Source: a virus
Direction: 5' to 3' (one strand)
Length of the DNA: 36,297 bases
Virus record (IMG/VR): IMGVR_UViG_3300032116_000652
Coordinates: 1-36,297 of that record
In this document: one piece after another, positions 30,170-36,297 of the stretch
How positions within the stretch are numbered: position 1 is the stretch's first letter
Layout: every line of letters begins with the position of its first letter
Notes under the pieces: model-generated
Database searches by the model: none
The model's input: the letters and a program-made list of their open reading frames with translations, nothing else
What the model was told of the DNA's origin: nothing
Position numbers and translations under genes: made by a program

Positions 30170-30679
30170 TCAGTACCAGCAGTAAGAACCGTCGGCGTTT
30201 TCGGCGACCCAGCGGAGCCACCACGCAGCGTATTCGCATTCATTCTTGTGAGTGACCGAAACAGCCTCGACGCCGGTTTCGATGTAATCAAACTTCGATG
30301 GATCATCAACCCATTCGATTCCGGCGATCGCATCCTCAATAGTTTCAGCAAGGTCGAGGCATTCTGCTGCTGACTTGTACGTTCCATCAGCATTTGAACC
30401 GTAGAACGACATTCCTTCGCTTTCGTCATACGCAATGCCGAGCACCTTTTCTAGCAACGAGTTGCCGTATTTACCTCGATACCAGCATGGTGATCCGAAG
30501 ATGCCGTGAACCGCTCCGGTTTCGGGACGACCCTTTGCAACATTGAATGGACATCCGCACGCTTCCGCTGTTTCGGCGCAATCAACAACGCCTTCGGGAT
30601 CGCCATCAACGTAGATCGCTGTCTTTTGCGTTACGCACGGAAGTTTCGCTGGAAGATTATCAAGTCCCATTCTGCTCAC
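30170..30679 (-). CDS. Hypothetical Cys-rich acidic protein
   Basis: 169 residues starting at GTG (GTGA overlap) or at ATG 30670. It has several Cys (VVDCAETAEACGCPFNV, GSPCWYRGKYG, a terminal SYCWY) and an acidic helix (CLDLAETIEDAIAGIEWVDD). No known family. The first Cys group could hold a metal. Confidence 0.6.
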   Translation of the reverse strand: MSRMGLDNLPAKLPCVTQKTAIYVDGDPEGVVDCAETAEACGCPFNVAKGRPETGAVHGIFGSPCWYRGKYGNSLLEKVLGIAYDESEGMSFYGSNADGTYKSAAECLDLAETIEDAIAGIEWVDDPSKFDYIETGVEAVSVTHKNECEYAAWWLRWVAENADGSYCWY

Positions 30680-31179
30680 CCGATTCCGTTGTAGGGATAG
30701 AAACCATTGAGGCCGGCGGCTCGAACAAACTCGTCGTGCTGTTCGTTGAGAAACTCAACGCACCGATCGCCGAACTGTAAGGGACTTTCGTCGCTCTCCC
30801 AGTCGTAGTTGACGGTGAAGCCGAGCCCAAGGCTGTCCTTTAGGCTCAGTTCTTCGTCCCATGCATAGGCCCTGTGGTCGACGTCGCTGAAGTAGCCGGG
30901 GCCGATAAACCATGACGGGACTTGATCGCCGGCATCGTTACGCACCCACGGTGCGACGTAGATGACGGCAACGTCGCTGCCTACGTTGGCGATCATGGCG
31001 GTGTAGCCGGCGTAGGTGAGGGCGCTGAGGATTTCATCGAACTCGACGAGGTTATGCACTTGTGGTGCTTCGGTGATCCGTTCGATTGCGTCGTCAATAG
31101 CATCGATGTCAATCTGACTGAGGATTTCTTGCACTTGGTTGAGTGCGGAGATGAGCGCTTTGTGATCTTCGGGATTCAT
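30676..31179 (-). CDS. Hypothetical acidic protein
   Basis: 167 residues from the ATG at 31179, overlapped by the previous stop (ATGA). A helical start (ALISALNQVQEILSQIDIDA, DAIERITEAPQVHNLVEFDE), then beta strands (AMIANVGSDVAVIYVAPWVR) and a Trp/Tyr-rich end. Function unknown. Confidence 0.65.
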   Translation of the reverse strand: MNPEDHKALISALNQVQEILSQIDIDAIDDAIERITEAPQVHNLVEFDEILSALTYAGYTAMIANVGSDVAVIYVAPWVRNDAGDQVPSWFIGPGYFSDVDHRAYAWDEELSLKDSLGLGFTVNYDWESDESPLQFGDRCVEFLNEQHDEFVRAAGLNGFYPYNGIG

Positions 31180-31559
31180 GATCCTTGTGCCTCCGTGTGC
31201 TTTTGCAGGCTGGCCATGAGGCGAGCGTTGACTCGACGAAAGGCGTTGCGGCGGCGGATCTGATTGCGCTTCTCGTCCCATTCGTCTCCGGCTCCACCTT
31301 CGTTGCAGGAATCGGTGAGAAGATCGAGCATGAAGCCGACCCAGTAAGCGAGTGCTTGAACTGACTCAATCGTTGGGCATACGAACTCGTGATGAAGTCG
31401 TGTTCCGCTCTTGGGTGGAGTCGTGCGTGTCGTTACGCCGGCGAGCGCTGCTGCTTTCGCTGACTCGCTAGCGAGCGGTCCGCAAGCCTCGACGAACTCT
31501 TCTGAGACGAGTCGGTTGCGGATAATGAGCGTTGGCTCGGTGGTGGTTGTGGTGGTCAT
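31176..31559 (-). CDS. Hypothetical protein with Thr-rich start
   Basis: 127 residues from the ATG at 31559 (MTTTTTTEPTLIIRNRLVSE). Helical, with a middle FVCPTIESVQALAYWVGFML and a basic end (RRRNAFRRVNARLMASLQKH). AAGAAGGGAAA and an AACCAAACC leader precede it. Unknown function. Confidence 0.65.
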   Translation of the reverse strand: MTTTTTTEPTLIIRNRLVSEEFVEACGPLASESAKAAALAGVTTRTTPPKSGTRLHHEFVCPTIESVQALAYWVGFMLDLLTDSCNEGGAGDEWDEKRNQIRRRNAFRRVNARLMASLQKHTEAQGS

Positions 31560-31605
31560 TGCAGTTTCCCTTCTTGATTGGTTTGGTTTGGTTTGTAGAT
31601 CGTGT

Positions 31606-32151
31606 TCAGTCTTTGACCGGGGTGGAGTCCCATACGGTTCCGACCCATTCGGTATTGCCGAAGTCGTTCTGCGCTTCGGTGCGTGCATCTTCCGGTGAGT
31701 ATGCGACGACGTTTACGTCGAACGTTTCGCCATTTGCGTCTCGAAGTGTGACGTAGAAGTTGCGGCGGAGTCCAGCCTTCCGGTTGGCGTTTTGCACGGC
31801 TGCGGCGATCTCCTTACCTCGCTCGTCGGTGGGCGGCGCTACGAACAGGCGATACTGCTCGACGACCTCCGATGCCATTCCGTGCCATCCGTACTGGAAG
31901 TCTTGAACCCAAAAGTCGTGTCCGTTGTTGACGGCGAGGACGATTCCCCGAAGTGTGAACTGTGCGAACGTGCAACCGTCGTCATCGAAAGTTTCGATGA
32001 GGCCCTTCCGCTTGAGGTCGGTGAGGTGTCCCTTCTTCTCTGGTCGTCCGTCGAAGTCGATGAGTGGGGTTCCGCTCCAGTTGCCTGCGTCCTTTGCAAG
32101 TTCCTCGAACAGTTGCGCTGATCCGGTGGTGAGTGTCGTGGTGGTGGTCAT
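31606..32151 (-). CDS. First gene of leader-element array 4, hypothetical
   Basis: 181 residues following leader copy 4. MTTTTTLTTGSAQLFEELAK leads to a winged-helix-like segment (HLTDLKRKGLIETFDDDGCT), then a central domain (VVEQYRLFVAPPTDERGKEI) and a strand-rich C-terminal segment (RNFYVTLRDANGETFDVNVV). A small DNA-binding regulator is possible. It is the first gene of the cassette that lies between the two helicase halves. Confidence 0.65.
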   Translation of the reverse strand: MTTTTTLTTGSAQLFEELAKDAGNWSGTPLIDFDGRPEKKGHLTDLKRKGLIETFDDDGCTFAQFTLRGIVLAVNNGHDFWVQDFQYGWHGMASEVVEQYRLFVAPPTDERGKEIAAAVQNANRKAGLRRNFYVTLRDANGETFDVNVVAYSPEDARTEAQNDFGNTEWVGTVWDSTPVKD

Positions 32152-32258
32152 GGTGTCTCCTTAGTAGGTAGCCGGAGCGGGCCTCCGGTACCTACCACCC
32201 TAGCCGCTAGCCCTAGCCGGCTCCAGTAGTCGGGTATCCGGCCCCAGTAGCGGGTTCC
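32152..32258 (-). promoter_or_regulatory. Leader element copy 4 (inside the helicase gene end)
   Basis: TACTG box with T at 32249 (98 bases before the ATG at 32151), 24 bases, CGGCTAGG, five bases, CGGCTAGGG, and the strongest hairpin of the set: GTAGGT/ACCTAC (32164-32169, 32190-32195) and CCGGAG/CTCCGG (32172-32177, 32183-32188). CTAAGGAGACA follows. Its upstream part is read as the last 17 codons of the HARP gene, and the TAG of the first CGGCTAGG is that gene's stop. This suggests the element was inserted into the helicase gene. Confidence 0.8.
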
Positions 32259-32842
32259 GGGGCCGGTAGCCGGCCTAGAGCCCGTAGGGCGTAGGCGACC
32301 CCGGCTCGCTGGAACGGCAGAAGCACGCCGCCTAATCCGGGGACATCGAAATCCGCATCCGCCGCCGACGAAGCGATGATGCGCTCAAGTGCCTCGCGTG
32401 TTTCGTCGAGCACATCGTCTGCGGAATGATCGACGATCGCTCCGGTAGCAATAACGAAATCACTTACCGATGAAGATGCATCTAGATCAACCCGCCACGC
32501 TTTGCGTTTGGGATTCCATCTACATCCCGGCAGTTCCTTTACCCTCACCAACAGGTTGCGGTCATAGTCGAACGTAATGCTGAACGCATGATCTTCAATA
32601 GCAACCGTCGGTCCTAGTGGCGGTTCGGCGTCGGGCACGGTCTGTACTTCTGCGGCTAACCGGAAGTCGTGCTTTCGTCCGTACTCGACGACGGTCCTCA
32701 CGGAAGTTAGCGGCGCATACCAACACCTATCAGCGGACGACCATTGCCTTCCGGGGATTGAACGTATGTCTGCTACGAGAAGCGGGTCGTAGTCGAAGCG
32801 AATAGCAAAGGCCTCGCCTATTACGTCGATACTGCGTTTCAC
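32213..32842 (-). CDS. SNF2 helicase, N-terminal (HARP-like) half
   Basis: 209 residues from a GTG at 32842 that overlaps the upstream TGA (GTGA). Two repeats with the HARP-type pattern are visible: FAIRFDYDPLLVADIRSIPG...WSSADRCWYAPL and FSITFDYDRNLLVRVKELPG...WNPKRKAWRVDL. After an acidic helix comes FDVPGLGGVLLPFQRAGVAY, the Q-motif region that in whole SMARCAL1-like helicases runs on into motif I. The last residues (RLPAPEPATGAGYPTTGAG) are low-complexity and are coded by leader element 4. So it is a truncated gene whose second half is at 28399-29721; it may still be functional in trans. Confidence 0.85.
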   Translation of the reverse strand: MKRSIDVIGEAFAIRFDYDPLLVADIRSIPGRQWSSADRCWYAPLTSVRTVVEYGRKHDFRLAAEVQTVPDAEPPLGPTVAIEDHAFSITFDYDRNLLVRVKELPGCRWNPKRKAWRVDLDASSSVSDFVIATGAIVDHSADDVLDETREALERIIASSAADADFDVPGLGGVLLPFQRAGVAYALRALGRLPAPEPATGAGYPTTGAG

Positions 32843-33246
32843 TCGTCGAGGTCTCCACCGCAATGAGGGCAGGAGGTTGGCCGGCGGCGATTACGGTTCG
32901 GCTCTTCAATGTCACGTTCTGATCGATAACGAGGGATTACATAGACCTTGCATGCGGTCCGTTTCGCCGTCAATCGAAGCACATGACCGTCGATGTGCAG
33001 ATTGGTTAGAGCGCCGGAAAGAGTTCCGTGGTGATGATCGGGGAACTTTTTGCGTATCTCGGCGATAGTCATTCCATAGAACCCTGAAGATTCCACGGCT
33101 TTGAGTATTGACCGCTGTGTTGTTGAGGTGATGCCGTTTGCGTCGTTACGCTCCGCCCGTTCGAGCGAAGTGTCTGTCCCTGACCATCCCGATGTTCCGG
33201 CATAAGGGGTCGCCGGAAGTGGTTCATCATCGAAAAGGCTGTTCAT
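32839..33246 (-). CDS. Winged-helix protein with C-terminal zinc knuckle
   Basis: 135 residues. A disordered lead (about 1-40) precedes a winged helix (TTQRSILKAVESSGFYGMTI, AEIRKKFPDHHHGTLSGALT, LHIDGHVLRLTAKRT) and a terminal RRPTSCPHCGGDLDE knuckle. AAGGAGAAA precedes the ATG. DNA-binding regulator or replication cofactor is likely. It lies between RusA and the HARP half. Confidence 0.7.
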   Translation of the reverse strand: MNSLFDDEPLPATPYAGTSGWSGTDTSLERAERNDANGITSTTQRSILKAVESSGFYGMTIAEIRKKFPDHHHGTLSGALTNLHIDGHVLRLTAKRTACKVYVIPRYRSERDIEEPNRNRRRPTSCPHCGGDLDE

Positions 33247-33632
33247 TTTGGTTTCTCCTTGTGTGGTGGTCCTGCAATAGTAAGAACTAATGCGTCTCGC
33301 CCGATCATGGGCGCAAGGTAAGTGATAGTGCGAACGATGTCAGGAGTGTCGTCGAGCAACAGTCCTGCATCGACTAGTCCGTCAACCGCTGCTTTGACGG
33401 CCGGGTGACACGCCCCGGTGTCTTGCAAGCCTCTACGGTTGCCGAGCCACGGTTGCGCCGTGATTACGCACCATTCCAGACGAGGAACTCGCTGTTCGGA
33501 CGCTAGCCAAGCGAATCCTGTTCGCCATTCTTTTGTAAGACGCGCGCGTTCCCATCGATTCTTGCCTCGTTCGAAGTTCGTTGTCCAAGGTCGAGCCGGG
33601 AACTCAAACGTCCAAGTTGGATAATCGCTCAT
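33243..33632 (-). CDS. RusA-like Holliday junction resolvase
   Basis: 129 residues from the ATG at 33632 (ATGA overlap with the HNH gene). Matches the RusA pattern: FPARPWTTNFERGKNRWERA, then GLQDTGACHPAVKAAVDGLV, DAGLLLDDTPDIVRTITY and ALVLTIAG. The Asp residues of GLQD, VDGLVD and DDTPD provide the metal site. It would cut branched DNA before packaging. Placed in the replication block beside the HNH nuclease. Confidence 0.82.
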   Translation of the reverse strand: MSDYPTWTFEFPARPWTTNFERGKNRWERARLTKEWRTGFAWLASEQRVPRLEWCVITAQPWLGNRRGLQDTGACHPAVKAAVDGLVDAGLLLDDTPDIVRTITYLAPMIGRDALVLTIAGPPHKEKPK

Positions 33633-34078
33633 GATTCTCTTTCCCATGACCATCGCCGGAATCCACGTTGATGGGATTCTTCGGGGTGCGTTTCAATCAT
33701 GTCGTGACAATAGCGACAGACAACTAGGTACTCGGAGCGATCTCCACCGACGATGCGACCACCCTGCGATCGGGGAAGGATTTCATGTACGTCAACCGAT
33801 CGTCGAGTACAACCGTCGTCCCAGCGGGCTTCGCAGGTAGGTGTTTCTTGCAATAGTCGTGCTACGAGCGCTCGCCGTTCGACATACATCTTTGAGGTTT
33901 TCGCTGAACGATGTTTGAGCGGTTTACGTTGCGGTCGCCAAGGTTCTTTCGCCTTCAGCGGGGTGCGTCGAGTGAGCGACGAATACTTCTTTGCGTTTGA
34001 TTTCGGTTTGTCCGGGCAAGTCATAGCGTGATAGTCGAACTCTTCAGCACCACAGTTCGCACAACGAGGACTCGTCAT
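33629..34078 (-). CDS. HNH endonuclease
   Basis: 149 residues from the ATG at 34078 (ATGA overlap). An N-terminal zinc ribbon (SPRCANCGAEEFDYHAMTCP) and basic linker (KKYSSLTRRTPLKAKEPW) lead to the HNH core: TCEARWDDGCTRRSVDVHEI, LPRSQGG, YLVVCRYCHDMIETHPEE. His in VDVHEI and in CRYCHDMIE are the catalytic/metal residues. Such enzymes work in phage recombination, packaging or homing. A frame to 34243 lies in the neighbour's shadow. Confidence 0.82.
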   Translation of the reverse strand: MTSPRCANCGAEEFDYHAMTCPDKPKSNAKKYSSLTRRTPLKAKEPWRPQRKPLKHRSAKTSKMYVERRALVARLLQETPTCEARWDDGCTRRSVDVHEILPRSQGGRIVGGDRSEYLVVCRYCHDMIETHPEESHQRGFRRWSWERES

Positions 34079-34578
34079 AACGGCAACGCTACTGTCGGTA
34101 TCGGCTCGGCAAAAGCATGGAAACCGAGTTGCCCCGGATTCCCTAGCATTAGATGATCGAGTCGTTTCTGTGTTTCCGCATACATTCGAGTGAACTGCGC
34201 TCGCAGGGTGTCCATGTTCGTTGAGTTGCATAGATTCCACCACCCGAAGATGCGCACCGTTTCCGTAATCGCCGGATGCGAGAAAGTCGGTGGAGCGTTA
34301 CGACCGGCAATGTTTGACTGCTCGACGATCTCTCCCCACGCTTCTGACGGCGACGGCGCTAACACCCCTAGTCGCGATGCGTATGAGCGGCGGATCGTAG
34401 CGACGGTGGGCCAACGATCTTCTACGAGGATCAACGCCTTGACGGTATCAAGCGTTAGTTTTGCGTTGAGGTCAGCGAGCGAGTCGGCGTACACCGCAAC
34501 AGTTTCTACGCTTGCCGGCCATTGCGGATACGCCGCTGCTATCACCGCAACTACATGTGCTGCTTCCCTTGCGTTCAT
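34075..34578 (-). CDS. G39P-like helicase loader/inhibitor candidate
   Basis: 167 residues. The N-terminal half (AREAAHVVAVIAAAYPQWPA, VYADSLADLNAKLTLDTVKA, DRWPTVATIRRSYASRLG) matches the short helical domain of phage replicative helicase loaders/inhibitors such as SPP1 G39P, with the wPt.a.i motif; the C-terminal half (WGEIVEQSNIAGRNAPPTFS, WWNLCNSTNMDTLRAQFTRM) is helical. It directly follows the replication protein with an ATGA overlap, which supports the role. Assignment by pattern and context. Confidence 0.65.
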   Translation of the reverse strand: MNAREAAHVVAVIAAAYPQWPASVETVAVYADSLADLNAKLTLDTVKALILVEDRWPTVATIRRSYASRLGVLAPSPSEAWGEIVEQSNIAGRNAPPTFSHPAITETVRIFGWWNLCNSTNMDTLRAQFTRMYAETQKRLDHLMLGNPGQLGFHAFAEPIPTVALPL

Positions 34579-35390
34579 TGCTGTTCCCCTATCTCGTCGA
34601 GCCTGTCTAAGAACGCCCGAACACCGTCGATACCCTTTGGTTGCTTCTTGCTCCTAGAGGCGTGCAAACGTAGGCGGTCATACTGCCGGCGTAGCGCCGT
34701 TGGTGAAAGTACGTTGGCTCGCCAAAAGTCGTCGGCCTGACACCATTCGATAGCGTTCTGTATTTGCGATGGTGTCCGCCCGTCGATGCGCATCATTCGG
34801 TCAATCGTTTGTATCCACTTAGCGGTTACGGTCGGTCGCTTCGATCCGTTCGCTTCGATGCGATCTGCTAGCAGGTTCGCTAATCGAGTCGCATCGCTTT
34901 CGTCGAACATAGAAGTAACTGCCGTAATCTCTGAAGTAATCTCTGTTGTAATCTCCTGTATTGACTCGCCCACTTGGGCTATTCGAAGTTCCGGGATCGG
35001 CTGTTCGACCTGCCCGTTTGGGCTTATCGAACTGCCCATACGGTCCGATCGCTGTTTACTGGCATCCGAGGCGATAACAGGATGTTCGTAGTTGATCCGA
35101 TACCACTTCCTGCGCTGCCATCGCACCTTTTCCGGCTGGCACGAAACGACAACGCCTATGCCTTCGAGCCGTGCGATCGCCGCTCGCACTTGCTTAGCGG
35201 TAACTCCGATCTCGTTAGCCCATTCGTCGGTGGTCTTGTAGACCCACATGTGACCGTAAAGTTCGTTGCTTGTTCGTGACATCCAGTAATGCAATTGCTG
35301 TAGAACCGCAGCATCCGTGATCTGTCCTAACGCTCGAACAAGCGAAGGTTGTACGACGATGCAGGGTTCGTTGAGTAGTAATCCCGTCAA
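34575..35390 (-). CDS. Phage replication initiation protein (winged helix)
   Basis: 271 residues starting at TTG 35390, which has GAAAGG seven bases upstream. A longer frame to 35651 runs through the terminator hairpins and has non-protein-like composition, so I reject it. N-terminal winged helix (PSLVRALGQITDAAVLQQLH, WVYKTTDEWANEIGVTAKQV, RAAIARLEGIGVV) binds DNA; a polar linker and a C-terminal domain (WIQTIDRMMRIDGRTPSQI, AIEWCQADDFWRANVLSPTA) as in DnaD/O-like replisome organisers follow. It should recruit the host helicase with the downstream loader. Confidence 0.8.
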   Translation of the reverse strand: MTGLLLNEPCIVVQPSLVRALGQITDAAVLQQLHYWMSRTSNELYGHMWVYKTTDEWANEIGVTAKQVRAAIARLEGIGVVVSCQPEKVRWQRRKWYRINYEHPVIASDASKQRSDRMGSSISPNGQVEQPIPELRIAQVGESIQEITTEITSEITAVTSMFDESDATRLANLLADRIEANGSKRPTVTAKWIQTIDRMMRIDGRTPSQIQNAIEWCQADDFWRANVLSPTALRRQYDRLRLHASRSKKQPKGIDGVRAFLDRLDEIGEQQ

Positions 35391-35516
35391 CGAGAAACCT
35401 TTCGTGTGGTGGTGCCGGGGACGATAACGCTTCGAAGGAACGCACGATCGTCGTCGAGGATGCGATACGATGATCTTCGTTGCTATTTGACTTCCGTGGT
35501 GGTGGGTCAGATAGCA

Positions 35517-35553
35517 AACGGGTCGGGGAGCATTATCTGCTTCCCGACCCGTT
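35517..35553 (-). terminator. 16-bp terminator hairpin after the annealing-protein gene
   Basis: AACGGGTCGGGGAGCA (35517-35532) pairs with 35538-35553 with one G-T mismatch and a 5-base loop. On the minus strand it is followed by TTTGCTATCT. With the two smaller hairpins at 35603-35637 it closes the upstream gene. The gap 35391-35660 contains these hairpins; between 35391 and 35516 I see no convincing promoter, although one for the replication operon is expected. Confidence 0.8.
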
Positions 35554-35602
35554 AGTACGCTGAAGCGCCGTCGCTGGTATTCGTCTTGGTTGTAGCGGGT
35601 GG

Positions 35603-35637
35603 CGTAGGGCCGAAGCCCTACGGAGCCGCACACGGCT
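35603..35637 (-). terminator. Two tandem small hairpins, one with UUCG loop
   Basis: CGTAGGGC (35603-35610) pairs perfectly with 35615-35622; on the transcribed strand the loop is TTCG closed by C-G, the very stable cUUCGg form. AGCCG (35624-35628) pairs with CGGCT (35633-35637). Both lie just after the stop at 35661 and probably help terminate or protect the 3' end. Confidence 0.6.
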
Positions 35638-35660
35638 ACTGAGGGGTCCATGGGAAGGCG

Positions 35661-36278
35661 TTATGCCGGCGTTGGGGACACGAAGGTCGGGGCCATTTTT
35701 TCCCACTCGGCGACGAACTCCGTTACTTGGTCGAGCATCTCATCGGTAATCGTTCCGGGGTGGCCGAACCGTTCAGCGAATCCTTGCTTTGCCGCTAAGC
35801 GTGCAGGTGCAGGTTCGATACCGTTGAGCCGTTCTACAACATCGGCCATAGGGCCGGTGATGTTTGCGCTCGACGAGTCTTTTCGTTGCGGTTGGCTTTG
35901 CCGTTTCTTGGCCGGCGTAGGTGCTGGTGCGTTGCGATCGTTCTCGCGCAACATAACTTCGTGGCGAGACGCCATTGAACGGGAAACTCCGATACCGCAC
36001 GCTGCGATTGCTCGTCCGATTGCGGAGGTTTCGGCGTTCATCATCTCAGAATCTTTCGTGTATGGCGTGCGACCGGGGAATGTTTCCCAAGCGGAAGCCG
36101 TACACGGGCATGGATCGTCAGCGGTGCGGTACACCGCCGCTGTTACTTCGATGAAGTGGCGATCGCCGATGACGCGTACTTCCGGCGGCGAACATACGAT
36201 CCGCCCTTCCGGGTGGTTCTTGTAGAACCGCTCGACGCGTTCGGGAACTGTGACGTAGTCGGTAAGGTCAAATGCCAT
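35661..36278 (-). CDS. Erf/Rad52-like single-strand annealing protein
   Basis: 205 residues. The N-terminal half (MAFDLTDYVTVPERVERFYK, GDRHFIEVTAAVYR) and the diagnostic MMNAETSAIGRAIAACGIGV (about 78-97) occur in phage annealing proteins of the Erf/Rad52-like group. The second half is a Lys/Arg/Ser-rich linker (AKKRQSQPQRKDSSS) and a short C-terminal domain. It pairs complementary single strands in phage recombination. A GAAGGAG site lies nine bases before the ATG; its promoter is outside the window. RecT-type is an alternative. Confidence 0.7.
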   Translation of the reverse strand: MAFDLTDYVTVPERVERFYKNHPEGRIVCSPPEVRVIGDRHFIEVTAAVYRTADDPCPCTASAWETFPGRTPYTKDSEMMNAETSAIGRAIAACGIGVSRSMASRHEVMLRENDRNAPAPTPAKKRQSQPQRKDSSSANITGPMADVVERLNGIEPAPARLAAKQGFAERFGHPGTITDEMLDQVTEFVAEWEKMAPTFVSPTPA

Positions 36279-36297
36279 GATGTTGCTCCTTCGTTTG

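Noticed and set aside
29706-30239. 177-codon minus-strand frame
   Set aside because: Low-complexity shadow of the genes at 29782-30129 and 30170-30679; no motif.
29722-32212. Intein or self-splicing intron as the cause of the split helicase
   Set aside because: Neither half carries intein termini (no Cys/Ser junction with His-Asn), the inserted region has its own stops, leader and several genes, and no group I/II intron core is visible. I cannot exclude an intron fully without folding.
8310-32258. CRISPR array or transposon terminal repeats
   Set aside because: The repeats are four, kilobases apart, upstream of genes, without regular spacers, and no transposase lies between them.
35391-35651. 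87-residue N-terminal extension of the replication protein
   Set aside because: The DNA holds terminator hairpins and the residues (Arg/His/Pro-rich) are not protein-like; the TTG at 35390 has a good ribosome site.
1-36297. tRNA genes and integrase/attachment sites
   Set aside because: I saw no cloverleaf with a conserved TTCGA-type arm and no tyrosine or serine recombinase; a tRNA scan would be decisive.

Overview
The window is part of the genome of a tailed double-stranded DNA phage (HK97-fold capsid) that very probably infects an actinomycete. The host inference rests on a WhiB-family protein (13495-13782) and an Rpf-type muralytic domain (20532-21122), both essentially confined to Actinomycetota and their phages. 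Every gene I can support lies on the minus strand, so transcription runs from the right end to the left end. Genes are tightly packed, with very many 1-4 base ATGA/GTGA stop-start overlaps. No tail genes are visible; they may lie left of base 1. No tRNA, integrase, CRISPR array or IS element was seen.

Layout in order of transcription. 36278-32213: recombination and replication (Erf/Rad52-like annealing protein, winged-helix replication protein with a TTG start, G39P-like helicase loader candidate, HNH nuclease, RusA-like resolvase, winged-helix/zinc protein, N-terminal half of a HARP/SNF2 helicase). 32151-29782: a cassette of five small genes sitting between the two halves of that helicase. 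29721-23281: SNF2 ATPase half, three ParB-fold proteins (four domains), two ATP-pyrophosphatase (PAPS-reductase-like) proteins that resemble the bacterial IbrA/IbrB pair together with one ParB protein, and a cupin. 23260-21278: terminase small subunit and a large subunit split into ATPase and nuclease genes. 21122-20302: secreted Rpf-like protein and a zinc-ribbon protein. 20110-13986: arrays of small, mostly unknown genes plus a cytosine-5 DNA methyltransferase. 13985-8478: acidic protein, WhiB, DUF935-like portal, MuF, a 716-residue XkdF-type protease with Cys-rich and Tudor-like domains, and a Dps ferritin. 8309-3759: small genes, several of them one-helix membrane mini-proteins, ending in a CHAP endolysin. 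3618-1: scaffold, decoration protein, major capsid protein, connector-like protein, jelly-roll protein and two partly understood genes, headed by a good sigma-70 type promoter.

The most interesting signal is a conserved element of about 100 bp found four times (8310-8412, 15642-15743, 20111-20213, 32152-32258), always directly upstream of the first gene of a small-gene array. Each copy has a TACTG box 94-98 bases before the start codon, a tandem CGGCTAGG/CGGCTAaGG pair, a GC hairpin whose arms differ between copies yet still pair, and a strong Shine-Dalgarno site. The four arrays separate genes that normally sit together: terminase from portal, portal/protease from capsid, and the two halves of the SNF2 helicase. 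In the helicase the element itself supplies the stop codon. This looks like a regulated, possibly mobile, 'leader plus small-gene array' module; function is inference.
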